Both the position numbers and the translations under genes were made by a program. Positions 10,600 through 23,798 of a stretch of 64,000 nucleotides of DNA are shown here, piece after piece (the first letter of the stretch is position 1; every line of letters starts with the position of its first letter). Origin of the DNA: Porites lobata (taxonomy: Eukaryota > Cnidaria > Anthozoa > Scleractinia > Poritidae); contig CALNXK010000106.1 in the NCBI GenBank assembly GCA_942486035.1, forward strand, positions 1,747,501-1,811,500, written 5' to 3'. The notes beneath the pieces were generated by a model. It did no database searches. It was not told the origin of the DNA and worked only from the letters and a program-made list of their open reading frames with translations.

Positions 10600-13500
10600 T
10601 TACAAAATCTAGCATAATTATTAGCATATTTTAGGAATATACCAGCACTGTCAGTAGCCTATTATGCTACTTTTAAGAGGACAATCAGTATCAAAGCCTT
10701 ATCAGTTCCATTCCTGCATGATATGGATCTTGGAAACAATGAAAACTTAAAAAGTTATTCAACTAATGAACAAATGTAAAATACGCATGTTGCAAAGCTT
10801 CAATCGCAGGTTAGACTCAGTCTCCAGCCTTGGGTGTTTTGATGCGCGCGCGGTATTCCCCATCCGTCGGGTAAACAGTGAAAAAGCGATCGAACAAAAG
10901 CCGGCTGGAAGGTAAAGGGGAGAGTCTGCAAGCATCTTTTTACACACGTCAATCCGTCCACTACCAGGCCCACTTCCAGAAAAACAGGTTCGCGTGTCAA
11001 AATGACAAATGATAAAATATATCAAAATGTACCTTGTAGAGGGGTTTCACACACTCGCTCTGTTATTTCTTTGTCTCTGCGTGCGCGAGACCAAGCGATT
11101 ATGGACCTTAAAATTAAACGACGCGACGGTAACGAGAACGTCACTCAAAAGTGAATTTTCGTTCTTTCAGTCTTCATCACGATTATTCCTACCCACTTAC
11201 TTTGTCAAATGCTGGCGAACCCTCCTGATTTGAATTCCAAGGGACCATATCCAAGTCTAGAAAGATAAATAAAATTTCGTCGTTGCATGTTTACGTTCTC
11301 CATAAAACGCGAAATTAGACATTTTCACGTCGTAGTACTGCAAAAACGGCAAAGAAATGTACAAAAAAGTACGATGTACGCGCGAAGTTATTGTTTTGCT
11401 CATCAAACCTTTTTTTACGTTCTCGTTGCCGTCGCTGACGTGCTTGACATAAACTGCAAAAATTGACCAATCATAGGTACACAGGAGGTGGTACACCGGA
11501 ATGAGGTATTGAAAACAGTGCTTACAGGCTCCACTTACCCTTCTCTCCCCAGCGCCCCCCCCCCCCATGCGGTTTTCGCGTAACATTTCTCTTAGCGCTT
11601 TCCCTACAAGATAGGAGCCTGCAACAGGCTAATTACTGCTTTGAGTACCAATAACTTTATTAACCTGATTGCACTGAGTCGTGTATTCTAATCATGCGTC
11701 AACACTTAGGCACCTTGTATGACGATAATGATGACGACGATAAAAGCAAAAATAGTACGTTTTGTGAGGAATTTATGGCCTGTGCCAAAGTCTCCTATTG
11801 CCTTTACCTATTATTATTTATTACTAATAATAGTTGACACTACAGCTGCCCCCGTTCTGTATATTGTCGGTCAATAGTATTCATGCTGGTTGTGAAGCTC
11901 TTTGAAATATACCGATTTATAATGAAGATTTTCACACATATTCCATACAATAGGTGAGATAAACACAGGAAACGCAAGGTTCCATGCACAGTTTCAGCTC
12001 GATTTGCACAGCTTTGATCAAAACATTCTCAGTTTGAGAATAGTTTATTCTAAACCATAAGAAACGGATTTAATTAGAAGTTGAATTTTTCGCTATTTCT
12101 CTTTCCCTTTTTACATTCAGTTCATTTTATTTGCCGGAAAGTAAGCCTTAGAAATTAAAAAGACGTTTGATCGATTCTCGCTAGCGCATTCTAGTCTTAT
12201 TTGAAACTTTATAACGGAAGGACATCTGTGAGCAGGGAATAAGTCAGCACAGAATTTGATTGTCGGCGAATTTCTGTAAATGTCCATCAATCTGCTGGTA
12301 ATAAGCTAGCCGTTGTTCACTCGTCTTGCTTGTTTGGGGCTGAGTCTTATTCCCGTCAAAGAGAGAGAAAGAGTGTTTGGCAAGGTTTCCAATATAAATC
12401 AAAGATTTGTGAACTCGTGTCTGGCAAACTCTCCAAGTGTTTATATACACACAGTTAAACGCACCTTATAACCTCCCCTGCGCTTAACGAGTGTCTTTTG
12501 GTCCATAACTTTCAAAACAACTGCTCCACAGAATGTCACTGCGTAACGCAAAAGAGTATCGAAGTATGACTGCACAATGAATGTCACAAAATCTACCTGA
12601 GCGGTCCCTTCGGGATTTTCTGCCTTTTACGTCATCCTAACCATTTCGTACTTGCGGGCGCAAACAATAGAAACGTCATCATTAGCTACCGATTCCTCGC
12701 GGCCCCAGTTCGAGCAAATCGAGATTTTTTCTAGCATACTGACTGTATATTTGAACTGTAAGTACTGTCCTATATACGCGCGAGTTACTAGGGTGCCTCC
12801 TCGGGATTTCGCCTCTGGGCAAAATCCCTGCGGGGGCAATAATAATAATAGTAATAATAAAAATGATGATGATGATGATGATGATAACTGCTAAACGCGG
12901 GTAAATTGCGGTACAAATTTCTCTAAAGAAGTTCACAAGTTTGAAATAAAAAAGGTTACGCAGCCAGCTTTTACAGTTGCGCTGCTTTCAATATTTAATA
13001 AACGATTATTAAATATGTACAGTAAATCTGATGATAAACCTAGTACATTTTAGCAAAACAAGTCAGAATCCAGAATCTCGGAAAAATGCACGATTTCGCG
13101 ACCGCTTCGTTTGTACCCGGTTTTTAAAAAAGATAACGTATCTTTCGCCGAATCCACCGGGATGCATCCTCTAAATGTTTAAAAATGTGAAGCACCATAA
13201 TCTTTGGCTTCTTACAATGCCACCATGTAACGGTGCAGTTCTGACCTGACCTTTACCGGAGCCATCATCATTTCTGGTATTCAGTGGGCTGTATTCAGTT
13301 TTGCTTGAAGAAATCGTCGGATGAACTTCGAGAACGGACCAGTCTAACTTCGTACCATTCTAAAGAAGAAATATTATCGGTAACTAGTCGTTTTCCTCCT
13401 CATCAGCTGAGAAAAACAAATCGTTACGTTCCAGGAAGGCGAGAAACCCGTCAGTCAGAGTTTTCCAAGCTTTACCTACGTAAAATGCTGGTGTCACAGA

Positions 13501-13965
13501 TGAAGGTCTTACGTTCTAGCAAAACATTTCCAATACATTTTGCAAATACAATGTGTAACTTGCTTTCTTGCTGTTCTTAAATATACTTTATGTACAAGGT
13601 GTTACTCGAAGACGTTGCTCTGGGGTCCCTGTTGCGCTTTGACTGATATTTTTCAATGTGATCACGGGCAGCTGAATACTTCCCAAAACACCTAAAAGAG
13701 AACGAAATCCCCAATGTTCTTTAATAAGTTTATTTACACAGTGTTGCTTGAGGACGATGCTCTAGGGTCCCTGTGGCGGTTTGGCTGATAGCGGTGCTTT
13801 TCAATGACTTCTAGGAGCCACTCTCTTGTCACGGGCTGCTGAATACTTTTACAAACACCTAGAAGAGAAACAAATCCCCGCCATTCCGGGGTAGGTATTC
13901 AACAATTATAAGAAGCAGAGCCCGCTGGTATGAGAGAGCATTCGGTGTCCTGTACGTGGTTGATA
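10600..13965. other. Intergenic, nothing recognised
   Basis: No frame with protein character except short chance ORFs; a poly-C tract at 11557-11570 and the 12.8 kb microsatellite are the only structured parts. Confidence 0.5.
12838..12887 (+). repeat. (AAT)n then (GAT)n microsatellite
   Basis: aataataata changes to gatgatgat units. The Asn/Asp-rich translation here is an artefact. Confidence 0.9.
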
Positions 13966-14307
13966 TACCGTAAAATTCCGAAAATAAGCCCCGGGGCTTA
14001 TATTTTTCAAAGGCACTTTTTGAGGGGCTTATTTTTGGAGGGGCTATTCTATTCGGAGGGGCTAATCTACGGTGGGAAATTTGCGTTTCAAAATCGATTG
14101 GGATAGCCTTATAGTTGGAAGTAAATTTACCGTTTTTGCTTTGTTATACTTTGTATTTGAGGGCAATTTTCCAAGTACAAGCCCCCGGGGGGCTTATATT
14201 TGGAGGGGCGATTTAACGGAGGGTTCTTTGCGTTACAGGATTGGGGGGGGGGGTTATATTTGGAAGGGCTTATACATGGAGGGGCTTATTTTCGGAATTT
14301 TACGGTA
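13966..14307. mobile_element. MITE with taccgtaaaattccgaaaat ends
   Basis: Inverted ends taccgtaaaattccgaaaat and attttcggaattttacggta, with the interior built of repeated ggaggggcttatatttgg-like units. Located between the RNGTT 3' end and the LINE relic. Confidence 0.8.
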
Positions 14308-14582
14308 TGATGTAAACGGGAATTTACATTCAAAACTTGCAGGAATTTTTAGCAAATGATAAACAACAGGGGAAAATAAAATAATGGCCAAATTATTCGA
14401 CTCATTATTTACATATCGATAAAAAGGAAAGCTGTCTTCGTTTAAGTTTGGCACTGAGGGTGCTAATTTCTATTTTTTTCGCAAAGGCTCTTGGAACGTT
14501 TTGGATGACTTCCTCTTTCCAGCCCCTTACAACAAAATGTAAGCCAAACGGCCCGGACTAAATAGTCACTCTATAAATCACA

Positions 14583-14754
14583 GGAGAATGGGTACAAGAT
14601 TTCCACGCAAAGATTCCAGGGATCGTTTGAGTGAACAGAATAAGAAATGATTGGTTACTGGTTGCTTTTGGATACCACCAACCAATCAGAACTAATGCTT
14701 GCTCACCCAAACAATTCCAGAAATAGTTGCGCTGAAAGCTTGTACCCATTCTCC
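14583..14754. mobile_element. Foldback element with ggagaatgggtacaag ends
   Basis: ggagaatgggtacaag on the left mirrors cttgtacccattctcc on the right; the centre carries gattggtt / aaccaatc. It ends under 100 bases from the RNGTT stop codon. Confidence 0.75.
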
Positions 14755-14841
14755 CCATACAGTATGAAAGTGGCGAATTTATCTCCGATTTCATAGCTAG
14801 TAGTCTCTGCTGATGTTGTTTTTATGTAAGTTGCTGTCTGC

Positions 14842-17217
14842 CTAATTAGCTTTAGTCTCTGTAGGGATCCTAGCAAAGGTTGGTTCTGCGAAAATTTTTA
14901 ACGTAACAGACGTACTCATCGCTGTTTTGTAGCCGTTGGGAAAGCTTTTGTCTTCTCTCACTCTGAGGAATTTCCACTGTTTCGAAGTCGCATCCCAGGT
15001 ACATTCAACAATTTTTTTGTTTAAGCTCTTCAGTTCCTTTGTTACCTTTAATAAAAACTTCAGCAAATTATTACGTTTTAACCATGCACAGAATATAATT
15101 TAAGTATTCATTTCAGTATTCAAATTTACACAGAAAATAAAGTAAAAGGAAGGATCTCTTTAAATATAAAGACAAGAGAAGCTGTTTTGCTCTTAACTGT
15201 TAAACCTGTGGGCGAGATCTTGTGGTGTGACCATTCAAACTTCCGAGTCTGTGGATGAAATCCTAAAGTGTTACAACTCAAATGAAAGCTACTGAGCAGT
15301 GATTTCTTGTGGTGCTGTTAATTATGCCGTATAATGTGGTTCTAACTTTTGAGAGTGTGGATGAAATCCTAAAGTGTGACCATTCAAATGAAGAACTGTG
15401 CAGTAATTTCCAGTGGTACTGATTATTATGCTTTACAAGGTGGTTCTAATTTTCGACTCTGTAGATAAAATCCCATAGTGAGCTGTTCAAATGAGACCAC
15501 TTCGGCTATACTTTTGCGTGTCACATTTGCTTTTCCGTATTGCACGAACAGACCTTTTCACTGTGGTGTTCAACTTTTGACGTGGACAAGTTAGGAAAAA
15601 TCCGTCGACACCAATGGAAAGAGCACCTAAATATTAGTAAAATTGCCAAGTTTGAAAGTGATTTGTTGAAAACTAACAAAGATATAGCTCCTTAAAGTCG
15701 CGAAATTTTGGTACAAATTTGCCCTACAACATACAAACGTCTGTAAATTTGCACAACTTTGCTGAGCTCTATCTTGGCTGGCTTGAGATGTATCACTTTT
15801 TCAAATTTGGCAATTTTACTAATTTTAAGTCGCTCGTTCCTGTGGTGTCGACAGATTTTCCCTAACTTGTCCATGTAAAAAGTTGAAAAAACCGTGGAGG
15901 GGTCTACTGTAAAAATCTCGAAGTGAAACCAACCTTGATGGAAGCAAAAGGTCTGTCATATCCACCAACCATGAGTGTGCCAACCAATTCGGGGATACAA
16001 CTGGAATAAAAAAGGAGATATTCAGTCACAATTACACTACCAGGGTCAGAACTGATTGGCGGATCTATTTTCTGATCACATGACTGAATTCACCAATAGC
16101 CTGCAAGGAAGCTGTCCCAGGGCTCCCCCAGGGTCGAAGAACAGCGCTAGATATATACCTCGACGCTTCGCGCCTCGTTATTCCACCACTGTTCACCTCC
16201 CTTTCGGCGGATAGTTTATTATGTGTTGATTTAAAACATTTTTTGTGACCAGGTAGTTGTCCCTTACCCTTCCTGCTTGATTTTCCCTATGTTCAATATA
16301 AAGTCCACGGAGTTAAGCGTATGTGGTTTCCATTTCAACACTTCATGACTCTGCCCAGGACCATATGGCTAGAATGAATAAAACCAGAGTTAACAGTTGA
16401 GAATCTAATTTCCTTACTAAGTTGATGGCTGACAGTTAACTAGAATAACTTTCTCCCGGAATATAATGCTATGGATTGTGAACAACAAAACGGATGTTTT
16501 ACCGTCTGTTTTACGAATTTTTTTCAAAAATACAAACCTCAGATAAATGCACGCCCAAAGTTGCCCAAAGTGCACTTCGGCAACAACGACGATATCGGGC
16601 GACTTCGGCGACTTGTATATCTCGACCTACAGCGATAACTTCGTCAACTACACTTCGGGTATTCACGGGTTAAAAAGAACTGTCCGAGTGCCTTGCAATA
16701 ACAATTACCTGTGGAGATCGTCTTGTGTCGAAATACACCAACAGACCCTCAGGTTCAGTAAATATATTGTTTTGTCAGTTTCTTGTTAATGAAACAATTA
16801 ACAGCAATTAACCAATAGACTACGAGCAACCCCTCTTCTTTCTAAGCGAAACGCGCAAGACAAGAAAATTATGACCACGCGCGTGTACTCCCCTCACTAA
16901 ATCTGAAGAAAAAGAGAGAACGCTCGCAGTCTAATTAACTGAGGCGTAATTGTTTGTACCTCTTCCGCTGGATTAAATATTAGGCCATCGTTTTCGTGGC
17001 TGAGTTTTGGGCTCCAGGCGTCTAAAATCTGTAAAAAAAGAAAGATAAATTTAAGTAAAAGTAACAGACTAGATGGAGGTTGATGCGGATTTAAACGATA
17101 CCTACGACTAAGATGACGATGTTCACGTGATACCGGGTTGCTTTGCGTGTAGGCACGAAAAGCTATCCGATACAGAATAAACACCCATCCGATATTTTAG
17201 GAGGCTTCTAGGAGGCA

Positions 17218-17266
<49 letters not shown>

Positions 17267-20200
17267 ACTTTATCGAAGTCTAATGTGTTATAGCTCAGGC
17301 ACAGTGCCTTACTAATTGGGGAGACTGTATCATATATATAAAACTCTAGTAATATATTGTAAATTCTAATTCTAATTAAATTAACTAAATTCTAGTTCTA
17401 ATAAATAACTACCTAATAATACCTCTGAATCGTAAATTGATTAACTCTAAAAAAGAGTAAAATGGTGAGGCGAACTAATGCTAACTGTTGCAAAGGACAC
17501 AGTCGTTACACGAGTCATCTATTAACGAGGCAATGTCTGTCTTTCTGATGCCTTTTTTAAAGTTACTGAGTGTAGGTGCTGATCTTAGCTCCCAGTTAAA
17601 TTTTGGACCAAAGAAGTGGCCCAAAATGCCTGAGAGAGTGTTTGCCGTATTCTGTAGTGTTGAAACATTCCTGTCTGAAGTCTGCGTTTCTGAGGTTATA
17701 GTTTGTGTGACTAATGTTAAATAGTTCGGTTACTGAGCTTGGCAACATGCCGTGCTTTATTTTGAACATGAAATGGTGGTTATATCCTGAAGCCTTCGAT
17801 TATAAAGTGTTGTCATTTTTGTTCTGCTCAGGAGGTCATCGTGAGCTCGGCAGCTTGGCTGAGTGGTTAGAGCGCTGGATTTGCCATTCAGAGGCCCCGA
17901 GTTCAAGTCCCGCCCTGACCGCTAGCTGGATTTGCTCGTGGTAGTCCCGAGTTCAAATCCTGGGCCATGCTTGTAAATAGCCAGCTGGTCTGTCTCTGGC
18001 CAGTTGGGATCTTAACCCTGTTATGTTTGATTATATTTGAATTATTTGTTTCACGCATTTGCTCGGCCCAACTAGTATTAGTGCTATAAATACTGCCGAA
18101 GGTAAATAACGGAATTATCATTTTATTTTATTTTTTTTGTCGTGACGACGATGGTCAGATACTGGTGACGACGATTATGACGATGACGTCGACGAAGATA
18201 ATAATGACGATGATGCAAACCTGGTAACGTGAATTCAGTAGTAACAGATTTTTCTTCCACAACTCACAACGGAAAACGACACAAGATCCAAAGAGGGGCC
18301 GGGCTTAACAATTGCTATTTCACGCAATTCCTATAAATTTTAGCTCTCAAAAAACAGCCATTTGACATTCACACTGTCCAATCTTTTAAGTATGCAAAAT
18401 CGGGATAATTTTTTAATGGCCGAGGAATCACGCGACCGCCGAATGCGCGAGCCGCTAGGGAGTTCTGAGGGTATTCTCTGCCTGAAAATTTTGAAATCCT
18501 GATGTTCTGAACCGTCATTTCTGGTGTTCTGAGAGGATAATTCCTTATGTGTAAAATGTATACTCTGTTATTTGTTAATTTCTTGTATCATAAGAATTCC
18601 TTTAAAAATATAAGAACATGTCAAAATGAGGATGTTTCCTTTCCCGATCGCATATGGGTAGGGATTCGGGATTTTTAAGCAAAATGGGGAGAATCCCGAC
18701 AAGATAGGGATGGTTGGATAGTCTGGACGTTCAATTCTGTCCTTACCCATTCGGCCTTCTCCACTTGAAAAAACTTTTTCGCTCTTATGCTGAAAGGCTC
18801 CTTTGACTTGTCAAAGAGTCCTTGCTGTGCCTAAATTGGAAAAAAAGTTACATCATTCTCATGTGGGAGTCAAAACAGGGGATAAGAGCTCATTTCCGAG
18901 TTACCTCCTTGATCAGAGCGTCGTTTGGTACACAACTAATCATGTACAAAATGAGCTTTCAAAATCTGCGTGTGAGCGAAAACATATATTCAGATGAGAC
19001 GATGAGCAGGAAAACTCGCTTTAAACGAGAGGCGTAGGGCAAATCTGAGCCTACTAACCTGGCCAATGGGAATACGCATAGACGTCAAATAAGCCAATCA
19101 GATATTAAAAACTGTATCCGTAGCCGGCCGACCGAGAAAAGCGCGCGAAAGCGCACGCGATAACTCAGATTTGTTTTACCACCGAATTGTTGAGAAAGTG
19201 GCGGGAGATTTTCCGGTCAATAGACCTTATACACGATACCCGCCATCTTTGCACGCGTAAGGACTGATGAGATAAAAGCAATGTCACGTGGTTTCTCCGG
19301 GGCAAGAAAGTGATAAAAGATGCCAATGCAAGAAATCACGGGCGAGTTTGTTTATTCTAGAAAACAGAATATGAAATTTTTACCTTAGTACTTTCATGCT
19401 AAATACATTGACAATTTTTAAAAAGAACAGAGCAGTTTTTTACGAAGCCACTTGATCTAAGACAAGAGAGCATAAAGTCAACTATGTTTTGTCGCGAGTT
19501 TCAAATCTTCCTTGAAAAACACACGACATAAAAAAAAACACTTACCCCTATACTTCGAGCCATCTCGATCTCTTTTTCAATACACACCATTCGTATGTCG
19601 TGATTCTGCTTGCCAACCTCTTGGCCCTGTGATACAAAGTAAAAACAACTGCTCTTTCAGCACAGTAAATTCTCTATTAAGCCCCGGGTAGGCTTGTCTC
19701 TTTCAAGCACGTTTGAAAGTGGGGCTTTATGGAGGATTTACGGTACTTTAAGTCTTGTATGGAAAAGGTTGTGTTTTTATTGCCAATGGGTGCACACTCT
19801 AACAAAGTAACAAAAGTCATCAACTCTGAATTCAGCAAACTTGTTGCAGTTCACTGAGATTTTAAGTCACTGAATTGCAAGCTACGGAAACTTCAGCAGT
19901 ACTTTCACATGGTACCATTTATTTAGCATGTAGTTTTAACTTTTGAGTCTGTGGATGAAATTCTATGGTGTTACCATTCAAATATATGAAACCTCTTCAG
20001 CAGTACTTTCCAACGACACTATTTGTTCAGTCTTTACATCACAAAGTGAAATTAACTGTAAATTAAGAAAAATGACACCTACTTGAAATTGGATGATGTC
20101 ATAGGCAAGGTAACGGGGGTGGATCTTTTCATTTTCTTTGTCAAGAACCATTTCCTGGGAAATCAAATATTAAAAGCGATTTAGTAACAACTCAGTCGAC

Positions 20201-23200
20201 ACAAAGCAAAAGCTCCCCATAAGTATTCCGGGATGTGCTCCTTCAGAAACATTCACTGCACATTCAAGGAAAGAATGTACCTTAATCTAATCCAGTCATA
20301 TGATTTGTTATGTGATCAGATGTTGACTCAGAAGATTTGTACCTTTGTCTTGTTGGAAACAAAGAGTGCATGGTAGTAAAATAAATTCTGATTTAGAGGC
20401 AGATTGATGCCTTGAGTATAAGTACATAATCTTAATTTGTGCAACAAAACAATCAAAACGAATAAGGTCTATTACACTTTTTTAGCAATTTTGTCATCAA
20501 CCCGCCTCCAACACCGTCCCTGCCCAAAACATGTATCTTATTTTTCCAATATGGCAAGTAAATATGTTATGTTTAGAAAATGAGCAAGATTATTTTATTT
20601 TAAGACACAAGGTGTAGTTCATGGTCTGAACAGCTCAATATTAAATCTGTCCATTCTGATATTTTTTTTTCAACAGACAGGAAGGACTTACCCCATCTAG
20701 CAAAGTGTCAAAGACGTGTTCTCTTGGGAATTTGCGCTGTGGGAAATGAAACTGTGGTGCAGCAAAAACGTTGTTGTCTCTGTCGATAAGGTATATTTCT
20801 TTCTCTTTTAAAATAAGCATCATGTATCTAGAAAAAAAAAGGAGGTCAGCAGAAATGAATTGCTCTGAGCATGGGAGCATAATATTAAAAAAGTTACCCG
20901 CAAACAAGCTCTTTTGGAAATTGTGAGAGTCATAAGTCACCTACGGGCAACCTGCTAAAGACTAGGGTGGGGATCTTTCAGCCTGTGCTCACGAATGACC
21001 ATTTCACCTCTCACAATTTTCTTGTGTAAGCTTACTCACACACTCACAAAAATTCAACGTTCCTTAAAGAATGTGAAACAAAAACAAACCACAAACCAAT
21101 CAAAGTCCCCTTCCATTGGAAACTAAAATTTGAAAATTTAGCAACAAAATGCATATTTTCCAGACATGCACACACAGTCTGTTCTCCATACATTACTTAT
21201 GGCAGTGATGAGGAGAAATAAAACAGTGTCTTTAATGATCACTTTAGGAATTCTCAAGTTATAAGTTTGATTAACAAGTAGTACTATAATGAGAAATTAA
21301 ACACTAGTCACATGAAAGAGCTTGAAACCCACCTCACTCCATCTGCTTTCCAACTAACTCTGTAAGGTTTCTCATGGAGTAGTTTTATGTTCTGTACATC
21401 CATTGACACAGGCTGGCTTCCAGGGAACCCACCACTATTAGAGAAATGAGCAATTATGGCATCCATGGTTACCATAAAATCAGGTTACAGGCCTACCAGC
21501 TCAGTATAGCTGGTTACAAGGAGAAATCACAGATTTATAAGAGCCCATTTGACATTGCACATCGGAGAGATTCTAAGTCAGATTTTATGCAACACAAGGA
21601 AAAAGTAAATTTCAGGTTGACAATTTCCAAAGTTAGAAAATAAACAAATACAACTGGTAAACATAATTTTTACAGATGAACCTGACATGAAAATACTCAC
21701 TTTTGTGAAGCAATAAGAAAAAAAATGATGGGTCAAGGTAGAGCTTAAAATTAATTGGTACAAATTGGCATTTGCATTTGCCATAAAAAGAATGAAAATC
21801 TCTTTATGACCAGCTAATTTACAAAGTATCATTTTTCCATAAAGACAAATAAATGTGTGGATGACAGCTGTGAAGTACAGGCACCAATGCCAAGAGGAAG
21901 GAAAGTGCTTTTTTAACGCATCATAAAAGATGTCTGAAACACAGTCCTCAAAATTTCAAGTCACAGATGCCCTTGAAGGTTCTTCCACAGCAGCTGACTG
22001 TTCAGTCTTTATGTAGCCTGCGAGGCAAGCATTTCTCGTTTTCTCCTAGCTCTATAGTCAGCGTCACTTGCTTCTAGATTGATATTCGCAAAATAATTCT
22101 TTTTCCAGGTGAATAAATCTTTGGTGTGATTATTATATCATTCAAAAGCCTTGCCTGAAATTTAAATAAGCAAATACATACCTTTCCCAGCCACACATCT
22201 TCTGGCAGAGTTCCTGGATTTCTTCTCTTCTGGGTGACTTTACAACCCCTATTCCATCTATCTCATCCATAAACTTTGCTTCCTATTCACCAGAAAAAAA
22301 AAAAATTGGAACAACGAATACCTGTAATAGCTTTCCAGAGAGAGTACATGTTTACAAATTATTTTTCTTATACCTGTTGTGCACTTGTGAGTGAATCGGC
22401 TTACTATGTTATATACAGCTATTTCGTGAAAGGTCGTTGGAAAAAGTGCACATGACAATCCTGAAAGGTATTGTGGATGGTTTTTAGTTCACTGTTTTTC
22501 AAAGAAATTTGAGATAATGGCAAGAGAGGCCATGGACTTATGTTTGCAAATGCTAAAGGAAAGCAACAAAAGTTGGTTCGACAGCTACAGTGTCAGGAAC
22601 AGTGTATTGATTATATCCCATAATACCTTTCGGGATTGTCGCGTGCACAGTTATTCTGACAACCTTTCTCGAAATAACTGTAAGCATAAATTGAAACATG
22701 TTCTGTCAAAGAAATTAATTAAGTGTGACTTCTTGCATGGAAAAAAGATTTTGGATGCACAAGGTGATGCCTATCTATCTGATGCATCAAAATACGCTTC
22801 ACCTTCATGTCATATAGCACACCGATGACTAGCGTTGAAGAGAAAATGAAGCATGACTTCTAGTGAAATAATTTTTTCTGAAACAACCAGTCAGGCTTAT
22901 TTTCTTGACGTAACAGGTCACACTTCACCTTCAAGGTCAGAACACACTAGGTGACAAGTTGCAGCAACAAGTCATGGCGACAGATCACTACGTGTGTACA
23001 GGTGGGATGACTAGTTGCAGCAACATGTTGCAGCGATACATCGCAGCGACAAATCACTTCATGTGTAACAGAGAATTTTTGTGAAAATCTTTGTCTCTGC
23101 AGCAAAATTTTATTGCCATAACAAGTTGCACAAATTCTGTCTGATTTGATTTTTTGCAACATGTTGCCACGACAAAAGACTGTTAGAGAGACAAAGATTT

Positions 23201-23798
23201 TCAAAAAAATTCTCCAGTACACTCGAAGCAACCTGTCACCATGTGCGTACAGACCTTCATGCTATGTAGCACACCAAAGACCACAAATACCCCTTTTTTG
23301 CAAAATTTCCTTTGACTGAAAAAAATAACTTCTCCTTGATAAATGGCAAGCAATGACTAGAGCATAATAAAGTCTCCCTGTTTGCGAACTGAATCATACA
23401 GTATTTTGTATCTGGCCCTAAATGCTTTCGTTACTTGTGAACAGTACATGTAAAAACACAACATGACGGCATGGTGTTACAGTTTCTACAGAAACTGCAA
23501 ACACAATAATGTTAAATGACAAGGCATTGTAGAAATCTTGGCATAACAGAGAACACCCCTTTGACTTGTGCGCCCTCTTCACCTTTAACCTGGGATCTCT
23601 CCGTATTCGTTTCCTACTCCCATCTGGGCGGCTGCCATCCTCTGTCATCTCTCCATTCTGTTCTTCATTATCACTGCCTTCTTCTTCTTCTATGCACCAA
23701 TCAGGCAGTTCAGGAGGTGCGATGGTCTCTGCCGGGTCACCATAGCGACTGACAAGCTCTTTCAGGTAATCAGCTTTGTAAATACCTGGTGGACGACA
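14842..23798 (-). CDS. RNGTT: RNGTT exons 7-17: linker and guanylyltransferase domain
   Basis: Exon 7 carries [14 protein letters not shown], the end of the phosphatase domain, followed by an acidic then basic linker ([14 protein letters not shown], then [13 protein letters not shown]). Exons 8-17 are the nucleotidyltransferase and OB-fold region. Motif I is SWKADG in exon 9; motif III spans the exon 10/11 junction (LLDG then EMVLD); motif IV is HENDGLIF in exon 14; motif V is [14 protein letters not shown] in exon 15; motif VI is [11 protein letters not shown] in exon 17. The spacing follows the animal enzyme. The glycine-rich strand [12 protein letters not shown] in exon 16 also matches. 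Exon 13 ([12 protein letters not shown]) lies alone in a repeat-rich stretch and was found by phase and homology. Confidence 0.9.

Noticed and set aside
12652..12894. Asn/Asp-rich protein
   Set aside because: Translation of an aat/gat microsatellite.
13284..13580. Small protein starting MGCIQFC (possible myristoylated protein)
   Set aside because: The start codon is GTG, not ATG, and there is no conserved domain.
15222..15510. CRISPR-like array
   Set aside because: Diverged 115-base tandem repeat in a eukaryotic intron, without regular spacers.
17843..17925. tRNA gene
   Set aside because: tRNA-like boxes only; spacing and second half-copy fit a SINE head.
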